DNA of 64,000 bases from Mycteria americana (GCF_035582795.1 NC_134396.1:34019683-34083682), one strand, 5' to 3'; shown: positions 1-11,200, counted from the first letter of the stretch. Numbers and translations: made by a program. Notes: generated by a model not told the origin, from the sequence alone.

Positions 1-510
1 GGCAGCCCGGCAGCGCGGCGCCAGGTGGGCGCTGCACACCCACATCTGCAGGAGCCCCGGCCCCGCTGGGGACAAACGCGCGGCTGCCACAACCCACGCA
101 AGCCCATTCAGCGCCGTCGCGGTGACTTTCCCCCTCGCCCCCGGCGAGGCACCCAGGGCGGGCTGCCACGCCGCACAGCCGCCGGAGGGTTGCGGTCGTT
201 CGGGACGATGCCCTGCGGATGTTGCCTCCTCCTGAGGGGCCAGGCCGTCCCCGGGGTGGCCCGGGGAACCGTGAGAAAGCCCTTTGTCGCCACGGGCCGC
301 AGAGGAGTTGCCCGCGCTCCGCCCTGCGTGGGTTTCAGCGTTGCCGGCACTGCCAGGGGAAGCCTTAAAAAAGGGGAAAAAAGGCCGAAGAAGAGCAGTT
401 GCCAAAGGGGCTGGGGACGGCCCGGCACTGTCGCCGTGCGGGACGGGGCGGGCGGGAGTGAGGCGAGGCAGGGGCGGGACGCGGCCAGCGACGCCGGGCG
501 CCGCGCAGCG

Positions 511-620
511 ACAGGCCGGGCCGGGCCGGGCCGGGCCGGTGGGTGGGTGGGTGGGTGGGTGGTGCCGGGGGAGGCGCGGCGCCGGGCGGGGGCCGGGCGG
601 GGGCCGGGCGGGGGCCGGGC
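511..620 (+). repeat. GC-rich tandem repeats with G-quadruplex motif in the CpG island
   Basis: Three short tandem arrays follow one another: GGGCC units up to about 539, five GGG runs with single-T loops at 541-559, and about 3.6 copies of an 11-base unit (GCCGGGCGGGG) at 581-620. The GGGT array is the classic form of a very stable parallel G-quadruplex on the plus strand. Such arrays are prone to length change and to assembly error. Confidence 0.9.
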
Positions 621-770
621 GCCCAGCGCCGGGCGGCGCAGGCGGGGGACGTGCCGCTCCGCTGCCGGGGCGCGCTGCCTGCCCCGGGGCGCCTCCCCGC
701 CGCGCCACGCCGAGCCGCGCCGTGCTGAGCCGCGCCGAGCCGCGCCGCGCCGGGCGGGAGCAGCCGCGGC

Positions 771-783
771 GCCGCAGGTGGGT
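771..783 (+). other. GCNT1: Candidate splice donor of GCNT1 noncoding exon 1
   Basis: The sequence GCCGCAG|GTGGGT puts a good donor at 778, at the 3' side of the CpG island. It would end a noncoding first exon at 777. The transcription start is not visible. A second, weaker GCAG|GTGCCG site lies near 923. Confidence 0.4.
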
Positions 784-960
784 GCTGCGGGCGGGCCGGG
801 AGCGGCGCGGCCCCGGAGCGGGTGGCGGCTCGGGCCGGGTGCGAGCATCGCTCTTCCCGGGGGCCTCCTCCGTGCCCTGCGGAACGGCGCAGCGCTCCTC
901 CGGCAGCCGCGGGAGCGCCGGGCAGGTGCCGCACTGGAGGGCAGGGGAGGCGCAGCTGCT

Positions 961-1338
961 GTGCCTCTCTCCTTCTCTTGCTTCTGCTCCTCTTTACTTT
1001 CTTCCCCTCTTTCTGTCCTTCCCCTCTTTCCTTTCGTCCTCTCCCCTCTTTCTTTTACTTTTCTTTCTCTTTCTCTGCTTGTCTCCCCCCTTCTCTCCCC
1101 CCCCCCTTCTTACCTTCCCTTTCTTTCGCCTCTTTCTTTTCCCTTTTCTCTTTTCTCTTCCCCCCCCCCCCCCGCTTTACTTTTTCCTCTTTTTTTCCTT
1201 TTCCCTGCCCTCTCCTCTCCCCGCTCCTCTCCCCGCCCTCTCTTCTCCCTCTTCTTTACATCTCCCCTTTCTTTTTCTTCCCTTTCTCCCCCCCTTCCCT
1301 TCCTCCCCCTTCCCTTCCTCCCTTCGCCTTTTCCCGCG
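961..1338 (+). repeat. Long polypyrimidine (C/T) tract
   Basis: About 380 bases are almost pure C and T on the plus strand, with runs of up to 14 C. The tract starts right after the CpG island. Mirror-type purine/pyrimidine tracts of this size can form triplex DNA and are often mis-assembled. The long open frames here are an artefact of the missing stop codons. Confidence 0.9.
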
Positions 1339-1889
1339 GCAGTGCATTCAGGGGAGCCCAGGGCAGGCTGTTGGCCTCGGGTGTGCTGGGTTGGTGTGAA
1401 ATCTGTTAGCGAGCACAGGGTTCAGGGGACATTTGATGCTCCTGAGGTGTTGCAGTCCTGGCATGTGGCTTTTTTTTTTTTTTTTCCCTCGTTAAACTTG
1501 CTAGAACTGGGAAAACCCTGAAGAAACCTCATTTTTTCAGAACAGCAAAGCTGTTTAGACGGTTGTAAATAGTTTTCTGTGACCCAAGTTGGGTGGGAGG
1601 ACTCAGAAGCCTGACAGGCGGCTCAGTTACGCTCTGGCTTTGCCTCCTTTCAGTGTTGCTCAGAAAAGTAGATTTCTTTGTGGGAAAGGGGAGGCGTGGC
1701 AGCAGGAGGGAATTGCCGTTTGGAGTCTGCAATTTTACATTTCTTTTTTAATGGAATATGAGGTGGGCGACCTCAAAGCTGGCACGAATGACAGAGTCAG
1801 AAATGGTAGTAAGAGGGGACAAATCTAGCATTTCAGTCTATCGACTTCAACTTGAAAATTCTTGTGAAAAATAATGCAGTATTTGTAGC

Positions 1890-2084
1890 TCAAGTTGGAG
1901 CTCACTTACAACGGTATATTGCTTTTGAAAGTAGGTGTATACAAAGGAAAACACTACTTCTATTTTGTCTCCTCAGTAATTCTCTATAGTAAACGTAAGT
2001 TATCAGCATCACCTCTTTCCTGTGACTCTGAATTACCCCTATCTGGGGTAATACTTCTTTCCTGAGGCCAGAAGAGTCAAAAGT
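1890..2084 (+). repeat. Dispersed duplication, copy 1 (probable donor)
   Basis: A 195-base segment recurs at 3017-3211 in the same orientation with five substitutions and no indels (about 97% identical). It contains a short perfect palindrome, ATTACCCC-TATCT-GGGGTAAT. No open frame or recognised transposable element is seen in it. This copy lacks the flanking direct repeat found around copy 2, so it is probably the source. Confidence 0.9.
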
Positions 2085-3002
2085 TGCTTAAAAAACCCGA
2101 TGAATACCTTTGCCAAGTCTGCTCTCTTTTTTCTAACTTAAGCGAAATGCACTGGGGAACATAGAAGGTGAAGGTTTACAGTCTGCTGTACTGAGAATAC
2201 GGTGATTTACTGAGCAAAATCCTGCTCTCCAAATTTGTTGCTGCAGTGGAAAACCCACTGCTAGTCTTATGAAAAGATTTAATGTTGTTTTTCCAATAAT
2301 CTCCTCCTGGTTTTCCTTTGGATTCCAACATAATCCAAACGTTCTCCACTTACTTTGGTTCATAAGCTCCTGAAACTTGAAAACACCTAACTTTATCAAC
2401 CTAGAATTCTGTCTTAGGAAAGGTGGAAAAAGGTAATTCCACAGGAATGTAGCATGCCCAACTAGTACAACCGAAATAACTTGTCCTATTAGGTTTACTT
2501 CATAGCTTCAGGGAGACTACTTCTTGCTCTGTGAAGCATTATTATAGGCAGGATAATTGTGGCACTAGTAGAGAAGCTTACTAAACCAAACAGAAACCTC
2601 ATCACATCTCAGAAAACTGTGATAGGTTATCTCAGAAAGCTGTTTGCACCCACCAGACAAGAACATTGTAAATCATAACAAAAACTATGTGTTTGGTAAC
2701 TGTGTTAACCAAAACGTTCCAAGGTGTGGATTCTCCTATCACAATCTCACATATTGTTGTTGATTAGATTTTAAAGCCACCTTTTGATTATCTTTTTGTG
2801 GGGTGGAAGGATTAGCCTCTTTTCCTACTGAAAAATCATGTAAGGAAGGGGGTAAGAGGTGGCAGTTCTCACCCAGTATAAAGTTTCCATGATGACAGTG
2901 AAAGTTACCCATTGCTGATGGTACATACAGCACTATAAACTATAATATGGGGGGGTGTGTGTCCTGTCTTTTTTGTGTATTTTGCAACGGAACTTACTTT
3001 CC

Positions 3003-3211
3003 AGGTAGAAAGTAAGTCAAGTTGGAGCTCACTTACAACGGTATATTGCTTTTGAAAGTAGGTGTATACAAAAGAAAATACTACTTCTATTTTGTCTCCT
3101 CAGTGATTCTCTATAGTAAACATCAGTTATCAGCATCACCTCTTTCCTGTGACTCTGAATTACCCCTATCTGGGGTAATACTTCTTTCCTGAGGCCAGAA
3201 GAGTCAAAAGT
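3003..3211 (+). repeat. Dispersed duplication, copy 2, with target-site duplication
   Basis: Bases 3017-3211 repeat 1890-2084. The insert is bounded by the 10-base direct repeat CTTACTTTCC (2993-3002 and 3212-3221), as expected of a target-site duplication. The first 15 bases of the insert are not from copy 1. They include GAAAGTAAGT (3008-3017), the exact reverse complement of ACTTACTTTC (2992-3001), so the left junction folds back on the target. There is no poly(A) tail. Confidence 0.8.
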
Positions 3212-6200
3212 CTTACTTTCCTTAGACAATAAAAAGTTGCATTTTTGAACTGTATTTTTATGTGCCATTGTCTTGAAGGTCATATTAAACCCATGTCACC
3301 TGAAGTGAACCGTGAAAAAAGAAAATCATATAGTACTTCTTAAGCTGTAGATTTAAAGTAGGAAGTATTATTTTACTGACTTGCACAATAGACTTAAAAC
3401 TGTGCACCTAAGCATGATGCTGATCCTTGTTAGTCCTCTAACTACAGGAGGTTCTTTTCTTTTCAGAGGAGGTTTTTGCTGCTGGTCTTATTTGTCCTTT
3501 AGATCACTGATGAACTGTAACTGTAGGCATAGCTTTAAAACATTGGCTTCTACATAGGGCTAAAGAAATATAGGGCTCCTCAGAATATTTTAACTGTTGT
3601 GCTTGAAGAGGGATCCAAGTACTTAAAAAATTGACAGTCTCTTCCTTCCCCCATGAGATTTAGTTGTGGTTTAATGATACTACCTTTACTGTAACAGAGT
3701 CTGCCAGTGTGTCCCATTCTGAAATACAGCATTGTCACAAGGCAGCAATTAGCAAAATTCTGTAGGGGCGTAAGGAGTGCAGCGACTGCTCTATTCCTGG
3801 CGAAATTATAGTTCCTACTTTAGAATAATGTGAAAAAATAGATATGCATTTTACTTTGAAGTAGCCAATGTGTACCAATTATCTTGATGAACACCAGCCA
3901 GTTGTACTGGGTGTTAAATTGGACAACATTTCTTTAAAGATTTTGTGGGTTTTTTTGTTTTGGGATTTGTGAGTGTACCTTCAGTGTTACTTACCTTGAG
4001 GTAAAACATATCTTTTCATCAGTACTAAGAGTTACAGACTTCTCAAGGTAGGAACTGGTCACCAAATTACTTTGCCATAACAGCTTTACTTTCCTCAGTT
4101 GAAATTTCTTACTGTTATAGCCCTGCCTGTGGGACCTCTAAGGACAGACATGAACGCAAATGGGAATCAGGCTTTGAACTATTCTGAGGAAGATTTACTT
4201 GATACAGTAGTACGAGAGAGTACTAGAAAGGCTACCAAAACTTGCATTTTTTCAATGCCATTTTACACACTGACTGTATGTTCATGTGGGTTTTACTCGT
4301 TTTTTAAAAGAGAAAGAATTTAGTGTGTCAGATTCCTGACATTTGAACATAAGATCTCCAAATAACCCAGAGGTTTGAATTTATTTTCATACTTCCCCCC
4401 CCAAACAGCTATCTACTTTTAGCTACTCTCACTGTTTAATCTCCATGTAGTGGTAGGTGTAGCAGTACTAGTCATTTCTGGAGTTTTGTTTAAAGCTGCC
4501 TTCTAAGCTAACAAGGGACTAGAAAAAAAACTGTGGGTTTTTTTCCATAAAAAGGAAGTGTCTTTTTCATTATTGGGTTTTTTTAAGCAGCTCTGAAGGA
4601 AAAGCCCTGCTCTTGCAGGGTGTTGTCAATGAGCAGCCAATTGCACCCACGTGGAACCCTGCTGTTGCCTCTGCATGACTTTCAGAATTAAGGTCTTAGT
4701 CCTGTAAAGTCTAATGGTAACCCAAATACTCAGCTTATGACCAATTCTTATTTTCAGTAAGACTGAAGACTATCTAACAGAACAAACATGAGTACTTTCA
4801 TTCAGTTACAGGCGTATCTACTTTCAAGATCGTGCTGTTTGATATCATGGAAATGCTGAGTAAATGTGACTCCGCTCTGTGTCTGGCAGATCTCTGCAGA
4901 TAACGCTGCGTCTGTACAGGCTGTCTTTGTGCTTATGCGTGTTTGTGTTTATGCAAGCTGCTTATGCTTTAAAAATCACTTCCTCATCAGAATGAACGTT
5001 CTGCATAACTGAACCTGAATGGAAGCAGGTTAATTGTAATAACTGCTTGCAGGACACGTATGCTTTGAAGCATCGTGGATATGCCCTGGTAATAGTCAAG
5101 GACTTTGCAGGAAATCCACCCTCAGTGGAGGGCCTTCTGAAGTGTTGAGGGGAAGTTTTGTATCTCAGGTGGAATTTGTGAATGGGGAAAGAGAACAGCA
5201 AGGATCTGGTCAACACCTGCTCACTTACTATTCTCGGGGTAGCTGAAGTTTCCTAATATCTTCCCTCCCTCCGAGGCAAGAAAAGGGAAAAATAAGTCAG
5301 TTTTGACTCTCACTCCCCACCCATCAAAACAATTACTTGTCTCCTGGCCCATCCCAACTACCACTTCAGAGGTGGGTGTACTCAGCACTACATTTTCTGC
5401 TTGGCTTTTCTTCAATCCATTTCTGTAAAAACAAAAATCTCAGGTTGTCATGAATGGATGTAGGATATTAATGCAGCTGCCAGGATGTTTTCAAATACCT
5501 TTGTAAAGCTTTGATTAAAAGTTGATCTGTCTGTGGACATTAATAGAGGCCTGCGTAATGTTCATGTTGCTGGGTCGTCTCCTCTCCACAAGTCACCAAA
5601 GCAACTACAAGAGAACAACCATCACCATCTACTTCCTTTGGTATTTGTTAGAGGAAGCAGAATAGGAGGAAAAATGAAGGGAAGGAGCTGGGTGCACGTT
5701 AGTTTGGCAGCCCACAAGGCTGAGAGAGTCGTGACACTAGAACATTGCAGCTAAGCCTGCAAGACCTATCAGATCTTCCCTGCTTTTGTTATAACTGGTT
5801 TTGACCTCCTGACAGACTCTGTGATACCACCTAACTCTAAGCTCTTTCCTGCCTTTCTATCAGTCTTTCACAAGATTTATGGGCTGCTGAAGTACCCCAA
5901 AGTACTTTCTTACCCTCTACCTACCCCTTTCTGAACTTCCGGTGCTGATACTGGCCTGTGGTGTATTTTGGAGGCTACAGTGCTTCCTCTTGGGTGCTGA
6001 ATCAGTGTTTAACATCTTGCCTCAACAGTTTTTCCATTGATGTGAGAAAAGACTGAAGTGCCAAAATCAAAAGACAGCTGATATTTTTTGTTCTTGTGCC
6101 ACCGGCCCCTAATGATTTTCATCTTATCATGAGATGGGTCTGTGTACCATTTCACAGCAAGCCCTAACTGCTTTTTCCAAGGAAAAAGATATACTTAGCA

Positions 6201-6279
6201 TAAAAATGTATAGTAATTGCTTAAATACAAAAAATATCTACTTAGTTTATGGTTTCACTCTGCTCTCTAAACTACTTCA

Positions 6280-7180
6280 GACAGGACAGGGGAGGGCAAT
6301 GCGTTTTACGGGAGCTGGCACGAGGGAGGCCCTGCGACGCCTGAGAACCGTGAATCCCGTTTTCCCAATCCTGATGCCCTAACTCAGGCAAAATGAATAG
6401 GCCCAGAGAGCAGTGCCAGCCTAGTCTAACACTGATTAGAGGCTGCCACTGCTTTTAACTTTGTTAAGGAAAAGACGCATCTCTCACTCTCAGCCATACC
6501 AGTCCAAACAAGAGCCTAAAACCCGGAGCCCGGGTTTGCTGGACTGCGGTGGGGTGAGCAGAGACTCCCAGAGCGCCGCAGGGCTGGTGGCTCCCCGTGG
6601 CAGGTCTGTCAGGGCAGGGCCTGGCAGCCAGGCCCGTCCCATCGCCCCAGCCAGGAGCGGGGCAGCTGGGGCGGCACAGGGCCAGCCCTGGCATCAGGCA
6701 CCTCCCTGGGGATGGGGACAGGCTGAGGCCGGGCTGGGACTTGGGCCCAGCTTGTCAGGGCCCGTGGCCAGGCTGAGGGGGCTGGAGACCGGCCTTGCTG
6801 TGGCATCGCTGGGGCAGGGGCCGGTGGCCCTGGGAGGCTGAAGTGGGGCCACGGGGGAGCTTGGAGGGGGCTGGCTGGAGCCGTGAAGGCCTATTAGAGC
6901 CCTTGGGGCCTTGCTGGCGGCCATGAGAGCTGACCGCAGAGAGCTCCCAGAGGCTGGCTGGTTGGTTCTGCTGTGGTACCCCTCTCGGCCCGACGTGTGG
7001 CCAGCAGAGATGGGAGCGGGGCTGCTCCTTCCACCAGCAGCATGTCGTGGTATCGGACCAGTTGCACCGTGAAACTGCAGCCGAAGAGGTCTGCGGAAGG
7101 CTGGTTTCCATGTTGCTGGGCTGGCGAGGCACGTGCCCTTCGTCAGGGCTGGTGTAGCAGCGCTCTGCCAGCTCTGTGCC
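6280..7180. other. GC-rich patch inside the presumed GCNT1 intron
   Basis: About 900 bases are markedly GC-rich compared with the flanks but only moderately rich in CpG. Overlapping open frames on both strands are what GC-rich DNA yields by chance, and none looks like a known family. It could be a weak alternative promoter, a GC-rich repeat remnant, or a local composition effect. Confidence 0.5.
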
Positions 7181-9237
7181 CTCGCAAATACACTCTTTCT
7201 TAGGACCAGTGGATATAAGGGTCCTTGCTAATAGCCATTATATGCTGCAGCTCTAGTCCAGCCTGTCTGTATAAAAAAACCTCCACCTGAACTTTGGCCT
7301 CCCTTGGAGCTGTGGTATAATCTTGTAAAAGTGTTTTGTTTGTTTTTTTCTGTGAAGTCTTAGGTTTCTTGTGGGTTTTTCTGTTTGTTTTTAAGGATGG
7401 GTGAAGCCACACTTAACTGAAATCACCTGCTGAGCTGGGCTCGGAGGGTGCTGCTCCCTTCTGTCCGTGGCCACAGCCTTTCTTTAATGAAGATTATTCT
7501 CCTTCAGTTCTTTTGGCATAAGTACCCATGTAGTCTATTGCTGACTTGTTTCAGTCAGTAGCATGGGTCAGCTTAATAATTCAGCATGTAGTGTTAACAC
7601 AAGTTTATATAGTAACCAGGTAAAGACATTGTTAACAAAATCAGCTGTTTTACAATAGCACCTTTACAGTAATATAAAAGTTAAATCAGAACCTGACTTT
7701 TACCAAAACATCTCCCAAACTGCCAGGTAATAAGTGCGTGTTTCACAGATGAATAAACTAAGAGGCAGATGATCCAAGTGATTTGCCCCCGAACATAGAA
7801 GAGGTTCCAGAAGTCTAGATTTAAACTAGGTGTAGTAATCCTTCTTTCCATAAGGTCTATTTAAATGGAGAACACTAGTGTCTATTAGAAATCAAGTTGA
7901 AATTATCTTGGTTTTGTGTTTAGTCATGCTGTACAGTTTGTATACAGCAGTGAAGAATAATTTTGGCAGGAAAGAGAAGCAGGCAGCTAACTCAACCTTT
8001 GTTCCAACTCCTCCAAATACCAGCAACTACTATAAATTTCCCCCTTTAATGACTACTGCATCAGAAATACAGGCTCTGACTTGAGGAGGAGGCAGTAAAA
8101 GAAGGAAGTGGGTCAAGTACATAACTTCTGCAACTGAACTTCAGTTGAGAGCAAGACCAAGGCTGCAGCATGAAGTCTTTTATCTGTGGCTGCGCAAACC
8201 TCCCTCCTGTTCTCCCACAGTGCAAAGTACTGCCTCTGACACCGCATTCTCTAGTGTGCACACTAAAGCTATGCAGAGCTTGAGAAAAATATGTTAAAAG
8301 CTTTACTGAATGCAGTCTGAAGCTATGTTAATGAATATTCTAGGCTCATAAAATCTTATAAAACAAAAAACAGGTATATTATTAGATTAAAGGTACCAAA
8401 TCTTTCCATATCCTGTAAAGGTCAGCTTTTGCAAAGAATGGCATATGATCAAGTTTTAGGACTTTTTAGAAAAGGAATTGCAAGCATAAACAAACAGTAA
8501 CTTATTTTAAGGCTGTTCAGAGGAAGTAGCGTATCAGTGAGAGAAATTTGACTGGGAGGAAAAACCTCCACCTTAAGTTAAGAGCCATGTTTACAGGTAA
8601 AGGTTTGCATATCTCTCATTTTGGTATAATGGAAATGCAGGGTCTGCTTATTCTCAGCTCAAAACAATAGAGGAATTGTACCCAGCTGGGTGTACAAGAC
8701 CTTTCTGAAAGAGATTCTTTATCCTGCTTTCAACTAAGTTTTATTCTAAAATAGGAGCAGGAAAGACTTCTTAGCAAGCTTTATTCTTTGGAAATTGTAG
8801 AAGATGAAGACCGCAATGGTAGCTTTTGATTAAGGCTCCGTCTCCCTGCATTGTGAAGAAGAGGGAGGGGGTGGCAATCCTCTTGAAGTGTGTGTTACTC
8901 CACAATGCTAGTGCTCCTGTAAAAACTGAGAATAGGATTAAATAGTAGTGCCAACTCTCATCCTAAAGAAAGAAGGATTCCAGCTTCTGTCAGCTAAAGC
9001 TTCACAAATATATTTGAAGTACATTTTATGTTCTAGAAAAGTCTTCATTTCCAAGTTGGTAGGCAGAAAACAGTAATTTTAGGGGTAGCCAGTATCACAA
9101 ACTTCATCCTATGGAAATATATACTCAGTAGAGATTACAGAGACTATCACATAGTCTGAATCATAACTCTGAAACTATCGTAACTCTGAAAGTTGAGGAG
9201 CTATGCTGTGCTAATTTCTTTTTCCCCTTCTCATCAG
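7181..9237 (+). other. GCNT1: Presumed GCNT1 intron, right part
   Basis: AT-rich sequence with no recognised exon, repeat or RNA gene. Confidence 0.5.
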
Positions 9238-9373
9238 ATCTTTCCTGATGGTATTTCTAAGCTCATCTGCAGGATGTTGAAGAGACTGTATCTCACATAA
9301 AAATCTTGAAAGGCTTCAGGGACTGCTTTCTCAGTGAGAAGATAAAGCATGGCTAGCATCCAGGAAGTGAGTG
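9238..9373 (+). other. GCNT1: Candidate GCNT1 5' exon
   Basis: A pyrimidine-rich acceptor (TTTTTCCCCTTCTCATCAG) ends at 9237 and a consensus donor (G|GTAAGT) follows 9373, giving a 136-base exon a few hundred bases before the coding exon. It contains one late ATG at 9349 in a strong context (A at -3, G at +4). Joined to an acceptor at 9784 this ATG opens a 15-codon upstream frame ending at 9807. Joined to an acceptor at 9893 it runs in frame into the GCNT1 coding sequence. The call rests on splice signals alone. Confidence 0.4.
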
Positions 9374-9784
9374 GTAAGTTATAATTATGATGAGATCTAT
9401 GTCACTGCTGAAGTGAGTATAAAACATTCTCGTCAAACTCTGAAGCATGAATTAACATCAAATACCTGCTTCTCAGTAACGTGTCTGACTTACTGGCTTT
9501 AATTTTGTCAGATGCAGCTGAATCAGCTCTGTTTTCTTACTGAACTTCGGTTTGTAGTCTTAGTACTACAGAAATAGTGTCTCATGAAAACTATTGGCCT
9601 CTCCCAGACTTTTTCTAGAAAAATAAACCGATTTTATTCATTAATTTCTACTTTTCAACAGAATATTTTTGGCTGAACTATTCACCTTTTTACTGTCACT
9701 AAATAACAATGTAATTATTAACCGGTAATTTTTTAAAGAAACCTTTTAGTCTTTGAATGACAGTCATATTTCTTTTTATTTTAG

Positions 9785-9919
9785 GATTTTTCCTTCTGTC
9801 TCCCTGACAAACTGACCAAACTCCTGAGAAACACAAACATTTTTCTGAAGTTGTTGAAGCTGATATTAGCAGAGTGGAGGGCAATTTTTTTAGCCCTGCA
9901 AAGCTACCTGTTATTTGAA
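9785..9919 (+). other. GCNT1: GCNT1 5' UTR at the start of the coding exon
   Basis: An acceptor with a T-rich tract (TTTCTTTTTATTTTAG) ends at 9784. A second possible acceptor (ATTTTTTTAG) ends at 9893. No ATG occurs between 9785 and the start codon at 9920. The reading frame stays open upstream of 9920 to at least 9851, but without an ATG. Confidence 0.55.
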
Positions 9920-11200
9920 ATGCTGAAGAGGAAATTACGGTTTTGCCACAACTCGTTCTTCAGGCTTTTCTTGGGTCTAACTCTTATTTTAGTAATCATT
10001 TCCGTTTTGAAAGTTAACCAGAAACAAGACTTCTTAAATCGGAGACATCTAGAGCTGACAAAAGAAGATCCTATTGGTAATATTAACTGCACCAAGATTA
10101 TAGAGGGGGATATAGAAGAAATTCAAAAGGTAAAGCTTGAGACGTTGTCAGTGTCATTTAAGAAACGCCCTAGACTAACAACAAATGATTATATTAACAT
10201 GACAGCAGACTGTGCCTCCTTCACCAAGACTAGGAAATACATTATGGAACCTCTCAGCAATGAAGAAGCAGAATTTCCAATTGCCTACTCAGTAGTGGTT
10301 TATCACAAAATTGAGATGCTTGATAGACTTCTAAGATCAATCTATGCCCCTCAGAATTTTTACTGCATTCATGTTGACAAAAAGTCTCCGGAATCTTTTT
10401 TTGCTGCTGTGAAGGGAATAGTCTCATGTTTTGATAATGTCTTTATTTCCAGCCAGTTAGAGAGTGTTGTATATGCTTCATGGAGCAGGGTACAGGCAGA
10501 CATTAACTGCATGAAAGATCTCTACAGAAGAAGTTCAGACTGGAAATACCTAATAAACCTCTGTGGCATGGACTTTCCTATAAAGACCAACCAAGAAATA
10601 GTAGAGAAATTAAAAGCCCTTAAAGGTGAAAACAGCTTGGAAACAGAAAAAATGCCTCTTCATAAAGAAGTAAGGTGGAAGAAACACCATGAGATTATTG
10701 ATGGTAAAATAAAGAACACAGGCATAGACAAACAACTACCACCTCTTAGTACTCCAATTTTTTCTGGTAGTGCCTATTTTGTAGTTAGCAGAAGATTTGT
10801 AGAATATGTATTAGAAAGCAGGAAAATACTTAAGTTCATTGAGTGGGCAAAAGACACTTACAGCCCAGATGAGTACCTGTGGGCAACAATTCAGAGAATC
10901 CCTGAAGTCCCGGGTGCGGTTTCTTCTAGTGAGAAGTACGATGTTTCTGACATGAATGCACTGGCCAGGTTTGTCAAGTGGCAGTACTTTGAAGGTGATG
11001 TGTCCAAAGGTGCGCCCTATCCACCATGCAATGGAGTTCACGTTCGCTCTGTCTGTGTTTTTGGGGTAGGAGACCTGAACTGGATGCTACGAAACCACCA
11101 CTTCTTTGCTAATAAGTTTGACACTGATGTTGACCCTTTTGCAGTGAAATGTTTGGAAGAGTATTTGCGAGACAAAGCTTTGTATCTGAAAAAGAACTGA
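9920..11200 (+). CDS. GCNT1: Core 2 beta-1,6-N-acetylglucosaminyltransferase 1 (C2GnT1)
   Basis: This Golgi type II membrane enzyme transfers GlcNAc from UDP-GlcNAc in beta-1,6 linkage to the GalNAc of core 1 O-glycans, forming the core 2 branch that carries polylactosamine and selectin ligands. The 426-aa product is two residues shorter than the human protein. A short basic cytosolic tail is followed by a membrane anchor at about residues 12-32, a stem, and a GT14 (branch-enzyme) catalytic domain from about 120 to the end. The motif SPDEYLWAT holds the predicted catalytic Glu at 318. The nine lumenal Cys of the family (57, 98, 149, 170, 197, 215, 370, 379, 411) are all present, as are two N-glycosylation sites (Asn56 in NCT, Asn93 in NMT). 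The whole coding sequence is in one exon, as in other vertebrates. The start is the ATG at 9920: a purine is at -3 and the N-terminus matches the family, while the frame upstream has no ATG in this exon. No damage is seen. Confidence 0.98.
   Translation: MLKRKLRFCHNSFFRLFLGLTLILVIISVLKVNQKQDFLNRRHLELTKEDPIGNINCTKIIEGDIEEIQKVKLETLSVSFKKRPRLTTNDYINMTADCASFTKTRKYIMEPLSNEEAEFPIAYSVVVYHKIEMLDRLLRSIYAPQNFYCIHVDKKSPESFFAAVKGIVSCFDNVFISSQLESVVYASWSRVQADINCMKDLYRRSSDWKYLINLCGMDFPIKTNQEIVEKLKALKGENSLETEKMPLHKEVRWKKHHEIIDGKIKNTGIDKQLPPLSTPIFSGSAYFVVSRRFVEYVLESRKILKFIEWAKDTYSPDEYLWATIQRIPEVPGAVSSSEKYDVSDMNALARFVKWQYFEGDVSKGAPYPPCNGVHVRSVCVFGVGDLNWMLRNHHFFANKFDTDVDPFAVKCLEEYLRDKALYLKKN

Larger units (their letters stand above)
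1..950 (+). promoter_or_regulatory. GCNT1: CpG island, probable GCNT1 promoter and first exon
   Basis: The first 950 bases are very GC-rich and dense in CpG, against an AT-rich background for the rest of the window. There is no clear TATA box, as is usual for CpG-island promoters. A splice donor of good consensus (GCAG|GTGGGT) lies at 778. The next recognisable gene on this strand is GCNT1, whose coding exon needs at least one upstream noncoding exon, so the island is best read as its promoter. The neighbouring gene on the left in vertebrates is RFK, transcribed away from here, so a shared or bidirectional role cannot be excluded. The long open frames through this region reflect GC richness and the lack of stop codons, not coding. 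Confidence 0.7.
1341..6279 (+). other. GCNT1: Presumed GCNT1 intron, left part
   Basis: AT-rich sequence with no recognised coding exon on either strand apart from the duplicated segment listed separately. The small open frames have no recognisable family and no consistent splice sites. One plus-strand stretch at about 4110-4240 follows an acceptor-like sequence and reads protein-like, but no usable donor follows it. Confidence 0.5.

Noticed and set aside
25-1521. Very long overlapping open frames on both strands in the CpG island and pyrimidine tract
   Set aside because: They follow from GC-rich and C/T-only sequence lacking stop codons. The products are low-complexity and overlap each other in several frames.
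4110-4323. Possible plus-strand exon in the presumed GCNT1 intron (contains MNANGNQALNYSEEDLL)
   Set aside because: An acceptor-like site precedes it, but no credible donor follows and no family is recognised.
9851-9919. Longer GCNT1 reading frame beginning at 9851
   Set aside because: The codon at 9851 is TTG. The first ATG in this exon is 9920, which gives the family's usual N-terminus and length.
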